From Rummeliibacillus sp963792445 (GTDB lineage Bacteria > Bacillota > Bacilli > Bacillales_A > Planococcaceae), in assembly GCA_963792445.1 (NCBI GenBank), contig CAWBWO010000014.1, positions 328,451 through 392,450 on the forward strand: a DNA stretch of 64,000 nucleotides, given 5' to 3'. Positions 46,592 to 55,252 of this stretch are shown here, piece after piece; the first letter of the stretch is position 1, and every line of letters begins with the position of its first letter. Position numbers and translations under genes: made by a program. Below the pieces are notes generated by a model. The model searched no databases. It was not told the DNA's origin and was given only the letters and a program-made list of their open reading frames with translations.

Positions 46592-47563
46592 CTATCTACG
46601 TTTTGTTAATCGGCCAAGTGCAAATCCTGCTGCTAATACTCCGAGGATGGTATTTGTTTTCTTATTGAATACTTGTTTTACAACAAGTTCGATATTTTGT
46701 GGGCGTTCTGCTAATCGGCGCATAAAGTAGCCGTACCAATCTTCTCCAAATGGTACATAAGTGCAGAAGTTATAACCTTCTTTAGCAAGTTCTAGTTGCA
46801 TATCGCGGCGGAAGCCGTATAACATTTGGAATTCGTATTTTTCCTTTGGAATATTATGAAATGCGATAAATTTCTTAATATGCTGAATGATATGATGATC
46901 ATGTGTTGCAATGGAAGTAAATTTACCATTCAATAAATGGTATTCTAATAATTCTATGTAGTTTTTGTCGATATCTTCTTTTGATTGATATGCGACATCA
47001 CTAGGCTCTTTATAAGCACCTTTAACGATACGTAAACGATAGTTTTTGAATTTTTGAATGTCATCTTTTGCACGGAAGAAGTAAGCTTGAATAACCGTAC
47101 CAATATTATCGTGTTCTTTAGATAATTCTTCTAGTAAATCAAATGATGGTTGTAGTCTGTCGTAGTTTTCCATATCAAAGTTGACGAAAATACCGTAATG
47201 ATCTGCTCGTTCAACGATTTCTCTTAAATTGTCATAGCAAAAATCATAGTCGATATCCAATCCTAATTGAGAAGGTTTTAAAGAAATATGCGCATCAACA
47301 CCATTTTCATGGATGGCTTCGATAACCGCTAGTATTTGATCCTTAGCTTTAGTTGCTTCAGATTTTTCATGAACAAATTCTCCTAAATTGTCGACAGTAC
47401 ATGAAATTCCATGTGAATTTAATTCTTTAATACTTTCGATTACTTCTTCGACGTTAGTTCCTGCAACTACACTAGCAGCTCCCATTTTCAATCCATATTT
47501 TTTAGCATTGTTATTTAAAAACTGGTTTTCAGATAATGCAATAAAGAAATCTTTAAGAGACAT
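46592..47563 (-). CDS. Proline dehydrogenase
   Basis: This FAD enzyme oxidises proline to pyrroline-5-carboxylate. The 323-aa single-domain protein has the TIM-barrel signatures HISLKPSQLGLDIDY, VNFDMENYDRL, RLRIVKGAYKEP, IATHDHHII and FQMLYGFRRDMQLELAKEGYNFCTYVPFGEDWYGYFMRRLAERPQN, which ends in the conserved substrate-binding RRxxER-like motif. It matches the PutB/YusM family of Bacillus. A P5C dehydrogenase gene is not in the window. Single gene, minus strand. Confidence 0.94.
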   Translation of the reverse strand: MSLKDFFIALSENQFLNNNAKKYGLKMGAASVVAGTNVEEVIESIKELNSHGISCTVDNLGEFVHEKSEATKAKDQILAVIEAIHENGVDAHISLKPSQLGLDIDYDFCYDNLREIVERADHYGIFVNFDMENYDRLQPSFDLLEELSKEHDNIGTVIQAYFFRAKDDIQKFKNYRLRIVKGAYKEPSDVAYQSKEDIDKNYIELLEYHLLNGKFTSIATHDHHIIQHIKKFIAFHNIPKEKYEFQMLYGFRRDMQLELAKEGYNFCTYVPFGEDWYGYFMRRLAERPQNIELVVKQVFNKKTNTILGVLAAGFALGRLTKRR

Positions 47564-47964
47564 ATACCATTCCCCCTTGCTTATGAATTGTTTTTTCTCG
47601 ATTATATCATAATTGATAGAAAAGTCATTTAATTCATAAGTTTCGAAGTAAATAGTATTTTAGAATTTTCGGTGGTTTATGTTCATAGAGTTTCTTTCCT
47701 ATATTAGGTGTAGTTGCCATTACATTTCAAAGAGTTTAGGAAGATATAGGAATAAATAAGAACTTTCCTTTACAAAAAGGTGAATTTATTGAATGGTCGA
47801 AAATTAGGGTATATGATGGAGAGGTAACAAAGTGATGTGAGACAACTTGCGCTATTAGACTAAGTTGTGTCGAATTTTGTTGCTTTTTATGAAAAATGAG
47901 TTGCATTAACACAAATATATATGTAACTTAGTATTGAGGTACAAAATAAATGTTATGACACAAA
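47564..47964. other. 400-base spacer with a hairpin of unknown role
   Basis: No frame of interest is seen. Arms ACAACTT and AAGTTGT at about 47842-47871 can form a short hairpin in the middle. It ends in the terminator at 47965. Confidence 0.4.
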
Positions 47965-48004
47965 AGGCGTTTTCCCTACATGGAATAGGGAAGACGTTTT
48001 TTTG
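47965..48004. terminator. Terminator after fetB (bidirectional)
   Basis: Stem GCGTTTTCCCTA with TAGGGAAGACGT, T-run on plus and CTTTTG on minus. Confidence 0.7.
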
Positions 48005-48055
48005 TGCTTGAAATAATTATTCACCGCCACGATTAAATGCCACATACATAAAATG

Positions 48056-48811
48056 TTAAAATTTTCCCTTCAGCATTTGCATTCGGCTATTGAAAAGAGT
48101 GGGATACGATAAAAAGCCAAGTAAGATACTTGATACGCTAGCGGTTGTTAATAATACAAATATGATTAAAAGTTGGAACTGTACAGCTTGTATAGGGTCA
48201 GCACCTGCAATAATTTGACCGCTCATCATGCCAGGTAATTGCACCAAGCCAATTGTTTTTTGGCTTTCAATTGTAGGAATCATACTTGCTTTGATGGCGT
48301 CAATTAGTTGTTTTTGGATTGCTTGTTTTGGTGTGCCGCCAAGAGACAATATAAGTTCTGTTTCATCTCGATGAGCCTCAATTTCTGATTGAAATCGATT
48401 TAGGAAAAGAATGGATAAGACCATAGAATTTCCAATCGCCATCCCACTAATCGGGATAATATATTGAGCTTTAGCTGGCACAATATGAAAACCTAGTAAA
48501 ATGGATTGTACAATGACTTCTACTGTGATCATGGTAAGGGCAACTTTCCATGTAATGCCATGAATTTTTTTACCTTTTTTTCTGGCATTAGCTGAAGCAG
48601 TAACAATCATTAATGTAATCATCATCAGTATGTAAAGTACGCTATCAGATTCGAATACAAATTTTAAGATATATCCAACTGCTAATAGCTGAATAATTGA
48701 ACGGACTGTAGAAATGATTGTATCTTTTTCTAATCCGAGATGTAGTGTTTTAGAAAGAATTAATGGGATCAAAACAAATAATAATGTCAAAGAAAGTGTT
48801 GCATAACTCAT
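48056..48811 (-). CDS. fetB: ABC transporter permease FetB
   Basis: The 251-aa protein has about six or seven membrane helices and the UPF0014 signature PISGMAIGNSMVLSILFLNRF and LPGMMSGQIIAGADPIQAVQFQLLI. FetAB is an E. coli exporter linked to iron balance and oxidative stress; in Firmicutes the substrate is not proven. ATG overlaps the fetA end by four bases. Confidence 0.9.
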   Translation of the reverse strand: MSYATLSLTLLFVLIPLILSKTLHLGLEKDTIISTVRSIIQLLAVGYILKFVFESDSVLYILMMITLMIVTASANARKKGKKIHGITWKVALTMITVEVIVQSILLGFHIVPAKAQYIIPISGMAIGNSMVLSILFLNRFQSEIEAHRDETELILSLGGTPKQAIQKQLIDAIKASMIPTIESQKTIGLVQLPGMMSGQIIAGADPIQAVQFQLLIIFVLLTTASVSSILLGFLSYPTLFNSRMQMLKGKF

Positions 48812-49540
48812 TCACTTACCCCCTCTATGAAGCGTTTTACGATATCTTTGGTTGGGTTCGTTAGGAATGTACTTTTACCTGTTTCAACAACTTGTCCATT
48901 CATCATGGCCCAAGTATAATGACCAATTCTAATAGCTTGTTCTATATTATGTGTAATCCAAATCATTGTTACTTTATATTTCTGGTTAATTTTCACAATC
49001 AGTTCTTCCACTTCTTTAGCAGAAGTCCTGTCTAATGCAGATGTAATTTCATCTAACAATAAAATATCTGATTTATTGACAAGGGTTCTAGCAATGGAAA
49101 CGCGTTGACGTTGGCCGCCTGATAAATCGGCAGCATTCTTATCAAGAAACGATTCATCTAATCCGACATCTTCTAAAAAAGAAATAGCCTCAGAGCGAGT
49201 TAGTGATAACTTTTGTAATGATTTGGGCAAAGCTAGATTTGTATACACGGTTCCTTTCACCATAGGCGCAGCTTGCAATGCGATTCCAACGCGTCGCCGT
49301 AAAGATACAGGGTTAATCGTGGTTAATGGGTTTATTTTCTATATAAATTTCACCTGAAGTAGGAGAGTTTAATCCATTACATAGTTTTAGCAAAGTTGTT
49401 TTACCAGCACCAGAAGGACCAACAAGTGTAGTAATTTCGCCTGCAGGAAAAGAACCAGTAATTTGGTGCAAAATTTTCTGACCATCTACTTCAAATTCTA
49501 CATTCTGAAAATGAATAGCAGGCTGATAAATCGAATTCAT
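48808..49540 (-). CDS. fetA: ABC transporter ATPase FetA, frameshifted
   Basis: The first frame (from ATG 49540) carries the Walker A motif TTLVGPSGAGKTTLLKLCNGL. The second carries SLRRRVGIALQAAPMVKGTVY, the signature LSGGQRQRVSIARTL and Walker B DILLLDEITSALDR. They are joined if one G is removed from GGG at 49328-49330 (plus strand), reading NKPLTTINPVSLRRRVG with no other change. The single indel in a homopolymer suggests a sequencing error. GAAAGGAG precedes the ATG. It overlaps fetB, and the ogt gene runs in the opposite direction upstream. Confidence 0.88.
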
Positions 49541-49682
49541 ATGAACGCTCCTTTCGAAAAGAAATTCCCTACATTATACTGTACCATAATTAGAAAACCA
49601 CTCACTTCCACGTGAATCTAATTGATAAGTATTTTATAATTTACTTATGATAAGAAAATACCATTATCATAATGGAGGATTT

Positions 49683-50189
49683 ATGATGGAAAATATATAT
49701 TGGACTGCATTCCAAGAACAAGATTGGACAATTGTTATTGCAGCAACAGAAAAAGGCTTAAGCTATGTAGGCACATCATTGGATGAAGTCGAAGCTTGGT
49801 GTAAGAAACATTATAAGGATGCGAATTTAATAGAAGACAATGAGAAAACATCCGTTTACAAAAATCAATATAAAGAATACTTCGCCGGAAAGAGATCCAC
49901 ATTTGACTTCCCGTTAGATTTACAAGGGACGGAATTTCAAAAACAAGTATGGCATGCATTACTTCAAATCCCATTTGGGAAAACAACTTGCTATTCAGAA
50001 ATCGCAAATATGATTAACAATCCAAAAGCTGTACGAGCAGTAGGTGGGGCGATTGGCGCAAACCCAATTCTAGTAGCAGTGCCATGTCACCGTATAATAG
50101 GGAAAAATGGTAGATTAACAGGCTTTAGTTCAGGCATTCCATTAAAAAAGGCATTGTTAGATATAGAGCATGTAGCTTATAAAGATTAA
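49683..50189 (+). CDS. ogt: Methylated-DNA--protein-cysteine methyltransferase (Ogt type)
   Basis: This suicide enzyme removes alkyl groups from O6 of guanine. The product of about 168 aa has the active-site motif VAVPCHRIIGKNGRLTGFSSG, preceded by VWHALLQIPFGKTTCYSEIA and NPKAVRAVGGAIGANP. ATG 49683 (or the next ATG) follows GGAGGA; the longer frame begins upstream of that site. No ada gene is visible, so control is unknown. Confidence 0.93.
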   Translation: MMENIYWTAFQEQDWTIVIAATEKGLSYVGTSLDEVEAWCKKHYKDANLIEDNEKTSVYKNQYKEYFAGKRSTFDFPLDLQGTEFQKQVWHALLQIPFGKTTCYSEIANMINNPKAVRAVGGAIGANPILVAVPCHRIIGKNGRLTGFSSGIPLKKALLDIEHVAYKD

Positions 50190-50483
50190 TAACATTATTG
50201 AAATGGAACTGAGCTTTGACTTCTGCTCGCTTAGCACGATTACGAAGCAGATTCCACTTCAACCTAATCAAAAATTAGTATTATTATAATATTTTTTTAC
50301 ATCTATTCCTATCTGCTATTTTTGACATTAAACAGATAAGAAATCAAAGACCAAAACCTGAATGGATTTGTTAGACTTTTCAAATTATAATTGGTAACCT
50401 AATCCTAATAAATCAACAATATAACCAAAAAGCTTTACATTAATCATGACTTCAAATAGGTTCTTAGGACATATTTATAAAGT
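50190..50483. other. Spacer before pncB with a degenerate repeat
   Basis: The segment holds no gene. GATTCCACTTCAAC at 50269-50282 also occurs at 29434-29447. The region 50218-50268 is richer in GC than its surroundings. Confidence 0.4.
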
Positions 50484-50501
50484 AAATAGTGTATACTATT
50501 T
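50484..50501. promoter_or_regulatory. Inverted repeat before pncB
   Basis: AAATAGT (50484-50490) and ACTATTT (50495-50501) are 7-base arms around GTAT, containing a TATACT that may serve as -10. It could be an operator for NAD salvage; it does not look like the NiaR site I know. Confidence 0.4.
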
Positions 50502-50531
50502 CTATTAAGACGTTGGAAGAAGGGACTAAGT

Positions 50532-51998
50532 ATGAAATCAAAATATCCAGACGATAGCCTAGCGCTACATACAGATTTATATCAAATTAATATGGCAGAA
50601 TCCTATTGGGCAGATGGAATACATAATCGAAAAGCAGTATTTGAATTGTATTTTAGAAAATTACCTTTTGGAAATGGTTACGCTATATTTGCTGGCCTAG
50701 AAAGAATGCTGGAATATTTGCGCGATTTCCACTTCAGTGAATCTGACTTAGAGTATTTAAAAGAAGAAGTAGGTTATAGTCAGGATTTCATTGATTACTT
50801 AGGAAATCTACGTTTTACTGGTAATGTTTACTCAATGATTGAAGGGGAACTTGTTTTTGGTAAAGAACCAATTGTTCGAATCGAGGCCCCTTTAGTTGAA
50901 GCTCAATTAGTTGAAACTGCATTACTTAATATCGTGAACTATCAAACATTAATAGCAACAAAAGCAAGTCGCATTAAACATGTTGTCAAAGATGATACTA
51001 TAATGGAATTTGGTACTCGCCGTGCACAAGAAATGGATGCTGCTATATGGGGAACTAGAGCTTCTATTATTGGTGGATTTGATGCAACAAGTAATGTGAG
51101 AGCAGGTAAATTATTTGATATACCAGTTGCCGGCACCCATGCCCATTCAATGGTACAAGCATATAAAAGTGATTATGAAGCTTTCCATGCCTATGCACGT
51201 CGACATAAAGACTGTGTTTTCCTAGTGGATACCTATGATACATTAAAATCTGGCGTCCCAACTGCGATTAAAGTAGCTAAAGAATTAGGTGATCAAATCA
51301 ACTTCTTAGGTATCAGACTAGATAGTGGGGATATTGCTTTCTTATCAAAAGCTGCTCGCAAAATGCTAGATGATGCAGGTTTCCCGAATGCTAAAATTGT
51401 TGCTTCTAATGATTTAGATGAATACACCATTTTAAACTTGCAGGCTCAAGGTGCGAAAGTAGACCAATGGGGAATTGGTACAAAGTTAATAACTGCCTAT
51501 GATCAACCAGCATTAGGTGCAGTATATAAACTCGTTTCCTTAGAAAATGCAAATGGCAAAATGCAAGATCGTATTAAAATATCTGCGAATGCCGAAAAAG
51601 TGACAACGCCAGGATTGAAAAATGTTTATCGAATTATTGACATCGAAAATGGTAAAGCACAAGGTGACTATGTCACGATGCATGATGAAAATCCCGAATC
51701 TGAAGAACGTATTAAAATGTTCCACCCTGTCCATACATTTATTTCAAAATTTGTTACAAACTTTACTGCTAAAAATCTTCATACAAAAGTAATTGAAAAT
51801 GGCGAAGTTATTTACGAAAGTCCTTCAGTACAAGAAATGAAAGCATATGCTCGTGAAAATCTAGATTTACTATGGGATGAATATAAACGTTCATTAAATC
51901 CAGAAGAATATCCAGTCGATCTAAGCCAAAAATGTTGGGACAATAAAATGCGAAATATTGAAGAAGTCAAAGAATTTGTTCAAGAAATCGATTCATGA
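50532..51998 (+). CDS. pncB: Nicotinate phosphoribosyltransferase
   Basis: PncB converts nicotinate and PRPP to nicotinate mononucleotide, the entry step of NAD salvage. The 488-aa protein has SLALHTDLYQINMAESYWADG near the N-terminus, EFGTRRAQEMDAAIWGTRASIIGGFDATSNV, the PVAGTHAHSMVQA loop, and FLGIRLDSGDIAFLSKAARKMLDDAGF with the PRPP-binding region. Length is normal for the long Gram-positive form. NadE, the last step of NAD synthesis, is encoded 15 bases after; the two form an operon as in many Bacillales. Confidence 0.95.
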   Translation: MKSKYPDDSLALHTDLYQINMAESYWADGIHNRKAVFELYFRKLPFGNGYAIFAGLERMLEYLRDFHFSESDLEYLKEEVGYSQDFIDYLGNLRFTGNVYSMIEGELVFGKEPIVRIEAPLVEAQLVETALLNIVNYQTLIATKASRIKHVVKDDTIMEFGTRRAQEMDAAIWGTRASIIGGFDATSNVRAGKLFDIPVAGTHAHSMVQAYKSDYEAFHAYARRHKDCVFLVDTYDTLKSGVPTAIKVAKELGDQINFLGIRLDSGDIAFLSKAARKMLDDAGFPNAKIVASNDLDEYTILNLQAQGAKVDQWGIGTKLITAYDQPALGAVYKLVSLENANGKMQDRIKISANAEKVTTPGLKNVYRIIDIENGKAQGDYVTMHDENPESEERIKMFHPVHTFISKFVTNFTAKNLHTKVIENGEVIYESPSVQEMKAYARENLDLLWDEYKRSLNPEEYPVDLSQKCWDNKMRNIEEVKEFVQEIDS

Positions 51999-52013
51999 AC
52001 AGGGGAGGCTATA

Positions 52014-52838
52014 ATGACTTTACAACAACAAATTATAAATGAATTACACGTACTTCCTACAATTGATCCAAAAGAGGAAATTCGCAAATCAGTCGATTTA
52101 CTTAAAGAATATGCTAAAAAGCATACGTTTTTAAAAGGCTTTGTACTTGGCATATCAGGTGGGCAAGACTCAACTTTAACTGGTAAACTTGCACAAATTG
52201 CTGTAGATGAGTTAAATGAAGAAGCAGGTGAAAATCAATATTCATTCTGGGCCGTCCGCTTACCATATGGTGTACAAGCTGATGAACAAGATTGCCAAGA
52301 TGCTATTGATTTTATCAAACCAACTATTGTATATACAGTCAATATTAAGCCAGCAGTAGATGCGGGTGTGCAATCGCTAAAAGTTGCTGGGATTGAGCTT
52401 TCTGATTTTCTAAAAGGCAACGAAAAAGCACGTGAACGTATGAAAGTCCAGTATGCAATTGGCGCACATAATAGTGCAATCGTGTTAGGAACAGACCATG
52501 CTGCTGAAGCGATTACAGGCTTCTATACAAAATATGGTGATGGTGGTGCGGACATCACACCAATTTTCCGTTTAAACAAACGACAAGGAAAGGCATTGTT
52601 AGCTGAACTAGATTGTCCAAAACATCTATATGAAAAAACACCGACAGCAGATTTGGAAGAAAATCGCCCTTCATTACCAGATGAAGAAGCACTTGGCGTT
52701 ACCTATGATCAAATCGATGATTATTTAGAAGGTAAAGAAATCGATGAAGCTGCTCGTGAAAAAATAGAAGAACGTTTTCTAAACTCAAGACACAAACGCC
52801 ATCTACCAATCACAATATTTGATGATTTTTGGAAATAG
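52014..52838 (+). CDS. nadE: Ammonia-dependent NAD+ synthetase
   Basis: NadE amidates nicotinic acid adenine dinucleotide to NAD. The 274-aa protein has the ATP pyrophosphatase P-loop GISGGQDSTLTGKLAQIA, the VLGTDHAAEAITGFYTKYGDGGADI block and KTPTADLEENRPSLPDEEALGV, standard for the ammonia-type enzyme without a glutaminase domain. AGGGGAGG precedes the ATG. Co-transcribed with pncB. Terminator after it. Confidence 0.97.
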   Translation: MTLQQQIINELHVLPTIDPKEEIRKSVDLLKEYAKKHTFLKGFVLGISGGQDSTLTGKLAQIAVDELNEEAGENQYSFWAVRLPYGVQADEQDCQDAIDFIKPTIVYTVNIKPAVDAGVQSLKVAGIELSDFLKGNEKARERMKVQYAIGAHNSAIVLGTDHAAEAITGFYTKYGDGGADITPIFRLNKRQGKALLAELDCPKHLYEKTPTADLEENRPSLPDEEALGVTYDQIDDYLEGKEIDEAAREKIEERFLNSRHKRHLPITIFDDFWK

Positions 52839-52843
52839 TTAAA

Positions 52844-52891
52844 AGGCTGCCCTAAAGTGAATTGTTCAATCACTTTTAGGGCAGTTTTTTA
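52844..52891 (+). terminator. Terminator after nadE
   Basis: Stem CTGCCCTAAAGTGA/TCACTTTTAGGGCAG with TTTTTT. Confidence 0.92.
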
Positions 52892-52962
52892 ATATTAGTT
52901 TAATTGAGAAAAAATTTATGCATGAAATTCGTCAAAAAAAGAAATAAGAGTAATAACGAATA

Positions 52963-52995
52963 AAAACACGACTACTAATCAGGTCGTGTTTTTTA
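52963..52995 (+). terminator. Second, orphan terminator
   Basis: Stem AAAACACGAC...GTCGTGTTTT plus T tail, about 75 bases after the nadE terminator; no gene in between. It may serve as a back-up or cut transcription running into the MoxR gene from the left. Confidence 0.75.
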
Positions 52996-53086
52996 TAGGC
53001 GTTAAAATGAGTCATGTTATAATAATGCTAATTGAGAAAATAAAAGATAAAAATATTAAAAGTTAACTTAACAGGAGGACATCTTA

Positions 53087-54034
53087 ATGGAGACACAGCA
53101 AAAGCTACAATCCATCATCAAGAATATTGAAAAAGTGATGATTGGTAAAAGACATATCGCTGAACTTAGTGTTGTAGCATTATTAGCAGAAGGGCATGTT
53201 TTGCTTGAAGATGTACCTGGGGTTGGGAAAACCGTGATGGTACGTGCACTTGCAAAATCAATAAGTGCTAATTTCAAACGTATACAGTTTACTCCAGATT
53301 TACTCCCATCAGATGTAATTGGTGTATCTATTTATAATCCGAAAGATATGGAATTCCATTTTCACCCAGGCCCAATCATGGGGAATATTGTACTGGCAGA
53401 CGAGATTAACCGTACATCACCCAAAACGCAATCAGCTCTATTAGAAGGAATGGAAGAAGCAGCTGTAACGATTGAAGGAGAGACAGTTCCAATTCCAAAA
53501 CCTTTCTTTGTCATGGCTACTCAAAATCCCATTGAATATGAAGGGACTTATCCACTTCCTGAAGCACAGTTGGATCGTTTCTTATTGAAGATGAAAATGG
53601 GTTATCCAAACCATGATGATGAAATAGAAGTATTGAGAAGAGCAGAAGGTACTCGTCCAATTGAATCGTTAGAATCGGTAGTTACTTTAGAAGAGATAAA
53701 AGAATTACAGCGAGAAGCAAAGGCAGTTCATGTAGATGAGCTGGTTAAAGGATATATTGTGGACCTTGCAAGAGCTACACGTAATCATCAATATATTTAT
53801 TTAGGTGCAAGTCCTCGTGGCTCCATTGCATTGATGAAAGCATCACAAGCTTATGCATTACTTAAAGGACGTAAATATGTTTCTCCAGATGATATTCAAT
53901 TTTTAGCGCCATTTGTTTTCGCGCATCGTCTTATTTTGAAACCTGAGGCACGCTATGATGGAATTACATCTGAAGAGATTATTGGACGAATTATTATAAA
54001 TACTCCTGTACCAATCAAAAGGACATCGAGATGA
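53087..54034 (+). CDS. yeaC: MoxR-family AAA ATPase (YeaC-like)
   Basis: MoxR ATPases act as chaperone-like factors and often sit with DUF58 and transglutaminase genes. The 315-aa protein has Walker A EDVPGVGKTVMVRALAKSI (about residue 45), Walker B NIVLADEINRTSPKTQSALLEGMEE, sensor 1 MATQNPIEYEGTYPLPEAQLDRF and sensor 2 LGASPRGSIALMKASQAYAL. AGGAGG precedes the ATG. The gene begins the yeaC-yeaD-yebA-guaA block, the same order as in B. subtilis. Confidence 0.93.
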   Translation: METQQKLQSIIKNIEKVMIGKRHIAELSVVALLAEGHVLLEDVPGVGKTVMVRALAKSISANFKRIQFTPDLLPSDVIGVSIYNPKDMEFHFHPGPIMGNIVLADEINRTSPKTQSALLEGMEEAAVTIEGETVPIPKPFFVMATQNPIEYEGTYPLPEAQLDRFLLKMKMGYPNHDDEIEVLRRAEGTRPIESLESVVTLEEIKELQREAKAVHVDELVKGYIVDLARATRNHQYIYLGASPRGSIALMKASQAYALLKGRKYVSPDDIQFLAPFVFAHRLILKPEARYDGITSEEIIGRIIINTPVPIKRTSR

Positions 54035-55252
54035 TGAAGAGATATAAAGCAAAATGGCTAACGCAAGCTATTACGCGTTTCGTAATGGTTGTTATCTTAC
54101 TAGCTGTTTCAATTTGCTTTGCATTGATGCAAGGTGGATTTGTTAGTTGGTTTATCTTCTTTACGTTTTTACCTTTTGCTCTTTATTCGATTATGTTATT
54201 TTTTGTGCCTTTAAAGTCATTCACTGTTGAAAGAACGATGATTTCTGGTCATTTAAACAAAAGCGATACACTACAGATGATGGTGACATTAAGGCGAAAA
54301 TCTCATTTTCCTTTACTCTATACTGTCATACAGGAAAGCATGCCATCTGAGAATTTCAACGATAATGCCAATGATCAGACGCGTCATTTCGTTTTAATGG
54401 GGATGAAAAAACGACTATCTTGGAACTATGAAATTCAGAATATGCCCCGTGGTCATTATCAGCTAGCAGGTATTGAGTTAACCATTACCGATTTCTTTGG
54501 ATGGGTCAAAAAGGACAACGCTTATTCCTGCCGAGCGAACGATCATTGTTTATCCAAAGGTGACAAAGTTGGATTATTCACCATTACGTATAACAAAAAG
54601 CAACGGTACAGGAACAGCGCGTAATACTGCAGTTCGAGATACAACAATGGTATCTGGTATACGAGAATATCAACCAGGAGACCGTATGACTTGGATTCAT
54701 TGGAAGACTTTTGCGAAAACACAAAGTTTGCAAACAAAGGAATTTGAGGACCAACAACTTCAGGAAGTATGCCTTGTGTTAGATGGAGCACAAGCTAAGT
54801 TATTTGAAGAAAAAGTTGAACTTTGTGCCTCGATTCTAAAAGCGGTCGTAGAAAAACATTTTACCATCTCTTTTCTATCCGCTTTCGAAAAGCAGGCATA
54901 TTTTGGCCAAATTCAGTCAGAAGATCAATTACAACAAACTATGTATCACTTAGCAGGCGTAAAGCCAGAGGTAATTCATGATGTTGAACATAAGTACGGA
55001 CAAAATCGTGCGCTAATTAATGCAACGATGATTTATTTCGTAACGACTTCCATGACAACTGAATGGATCAATATTTTTAAAAAGCTTTCTAGAAAGTCAA
55101 AAGGAATAATTTGTTTTGTTATACGTGCGGAAAAACAAATTGCTACAGAGCAAGAACAAAAGTTAGAAACAATCGCGAAGGAAACTGGCATTCTTGTATT
55201 TCCTTTAACTAGTAAACAATTTGCAAATGCCTTTACGGAGGTGTTGAAGTGA
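54031..55252 (+). CDS. yeaD: DUF58 protein (YeaD-like), frameshifted
   Basis: The first part has two membrane helices and a beta-rich segment; the second has the DUF58 signature SGIREYQPGDRMTWIHWKTFAKTQSLQTKEFEDQ and a vWA-like fold. The frames join at FGWVK/RTTLIPAERTIIVYPKV if one A is removed from five A at 54508-54512, giving about 406 aa. It starts at ATG 54031 inside the moxR stop (ATGA). The product is thought to work with MoxR and the transglutaminase at the membrane; role unproven. Probably a sequencing indel. Confidence 0.87.

Noticed and set aside
27028..52891. Similar terminator stems (AAGGCTG-type at 27028, 11699 and 52844) as a repeat family
   Set aside because: Such stems are common among Bacillales terminators and the match is short.
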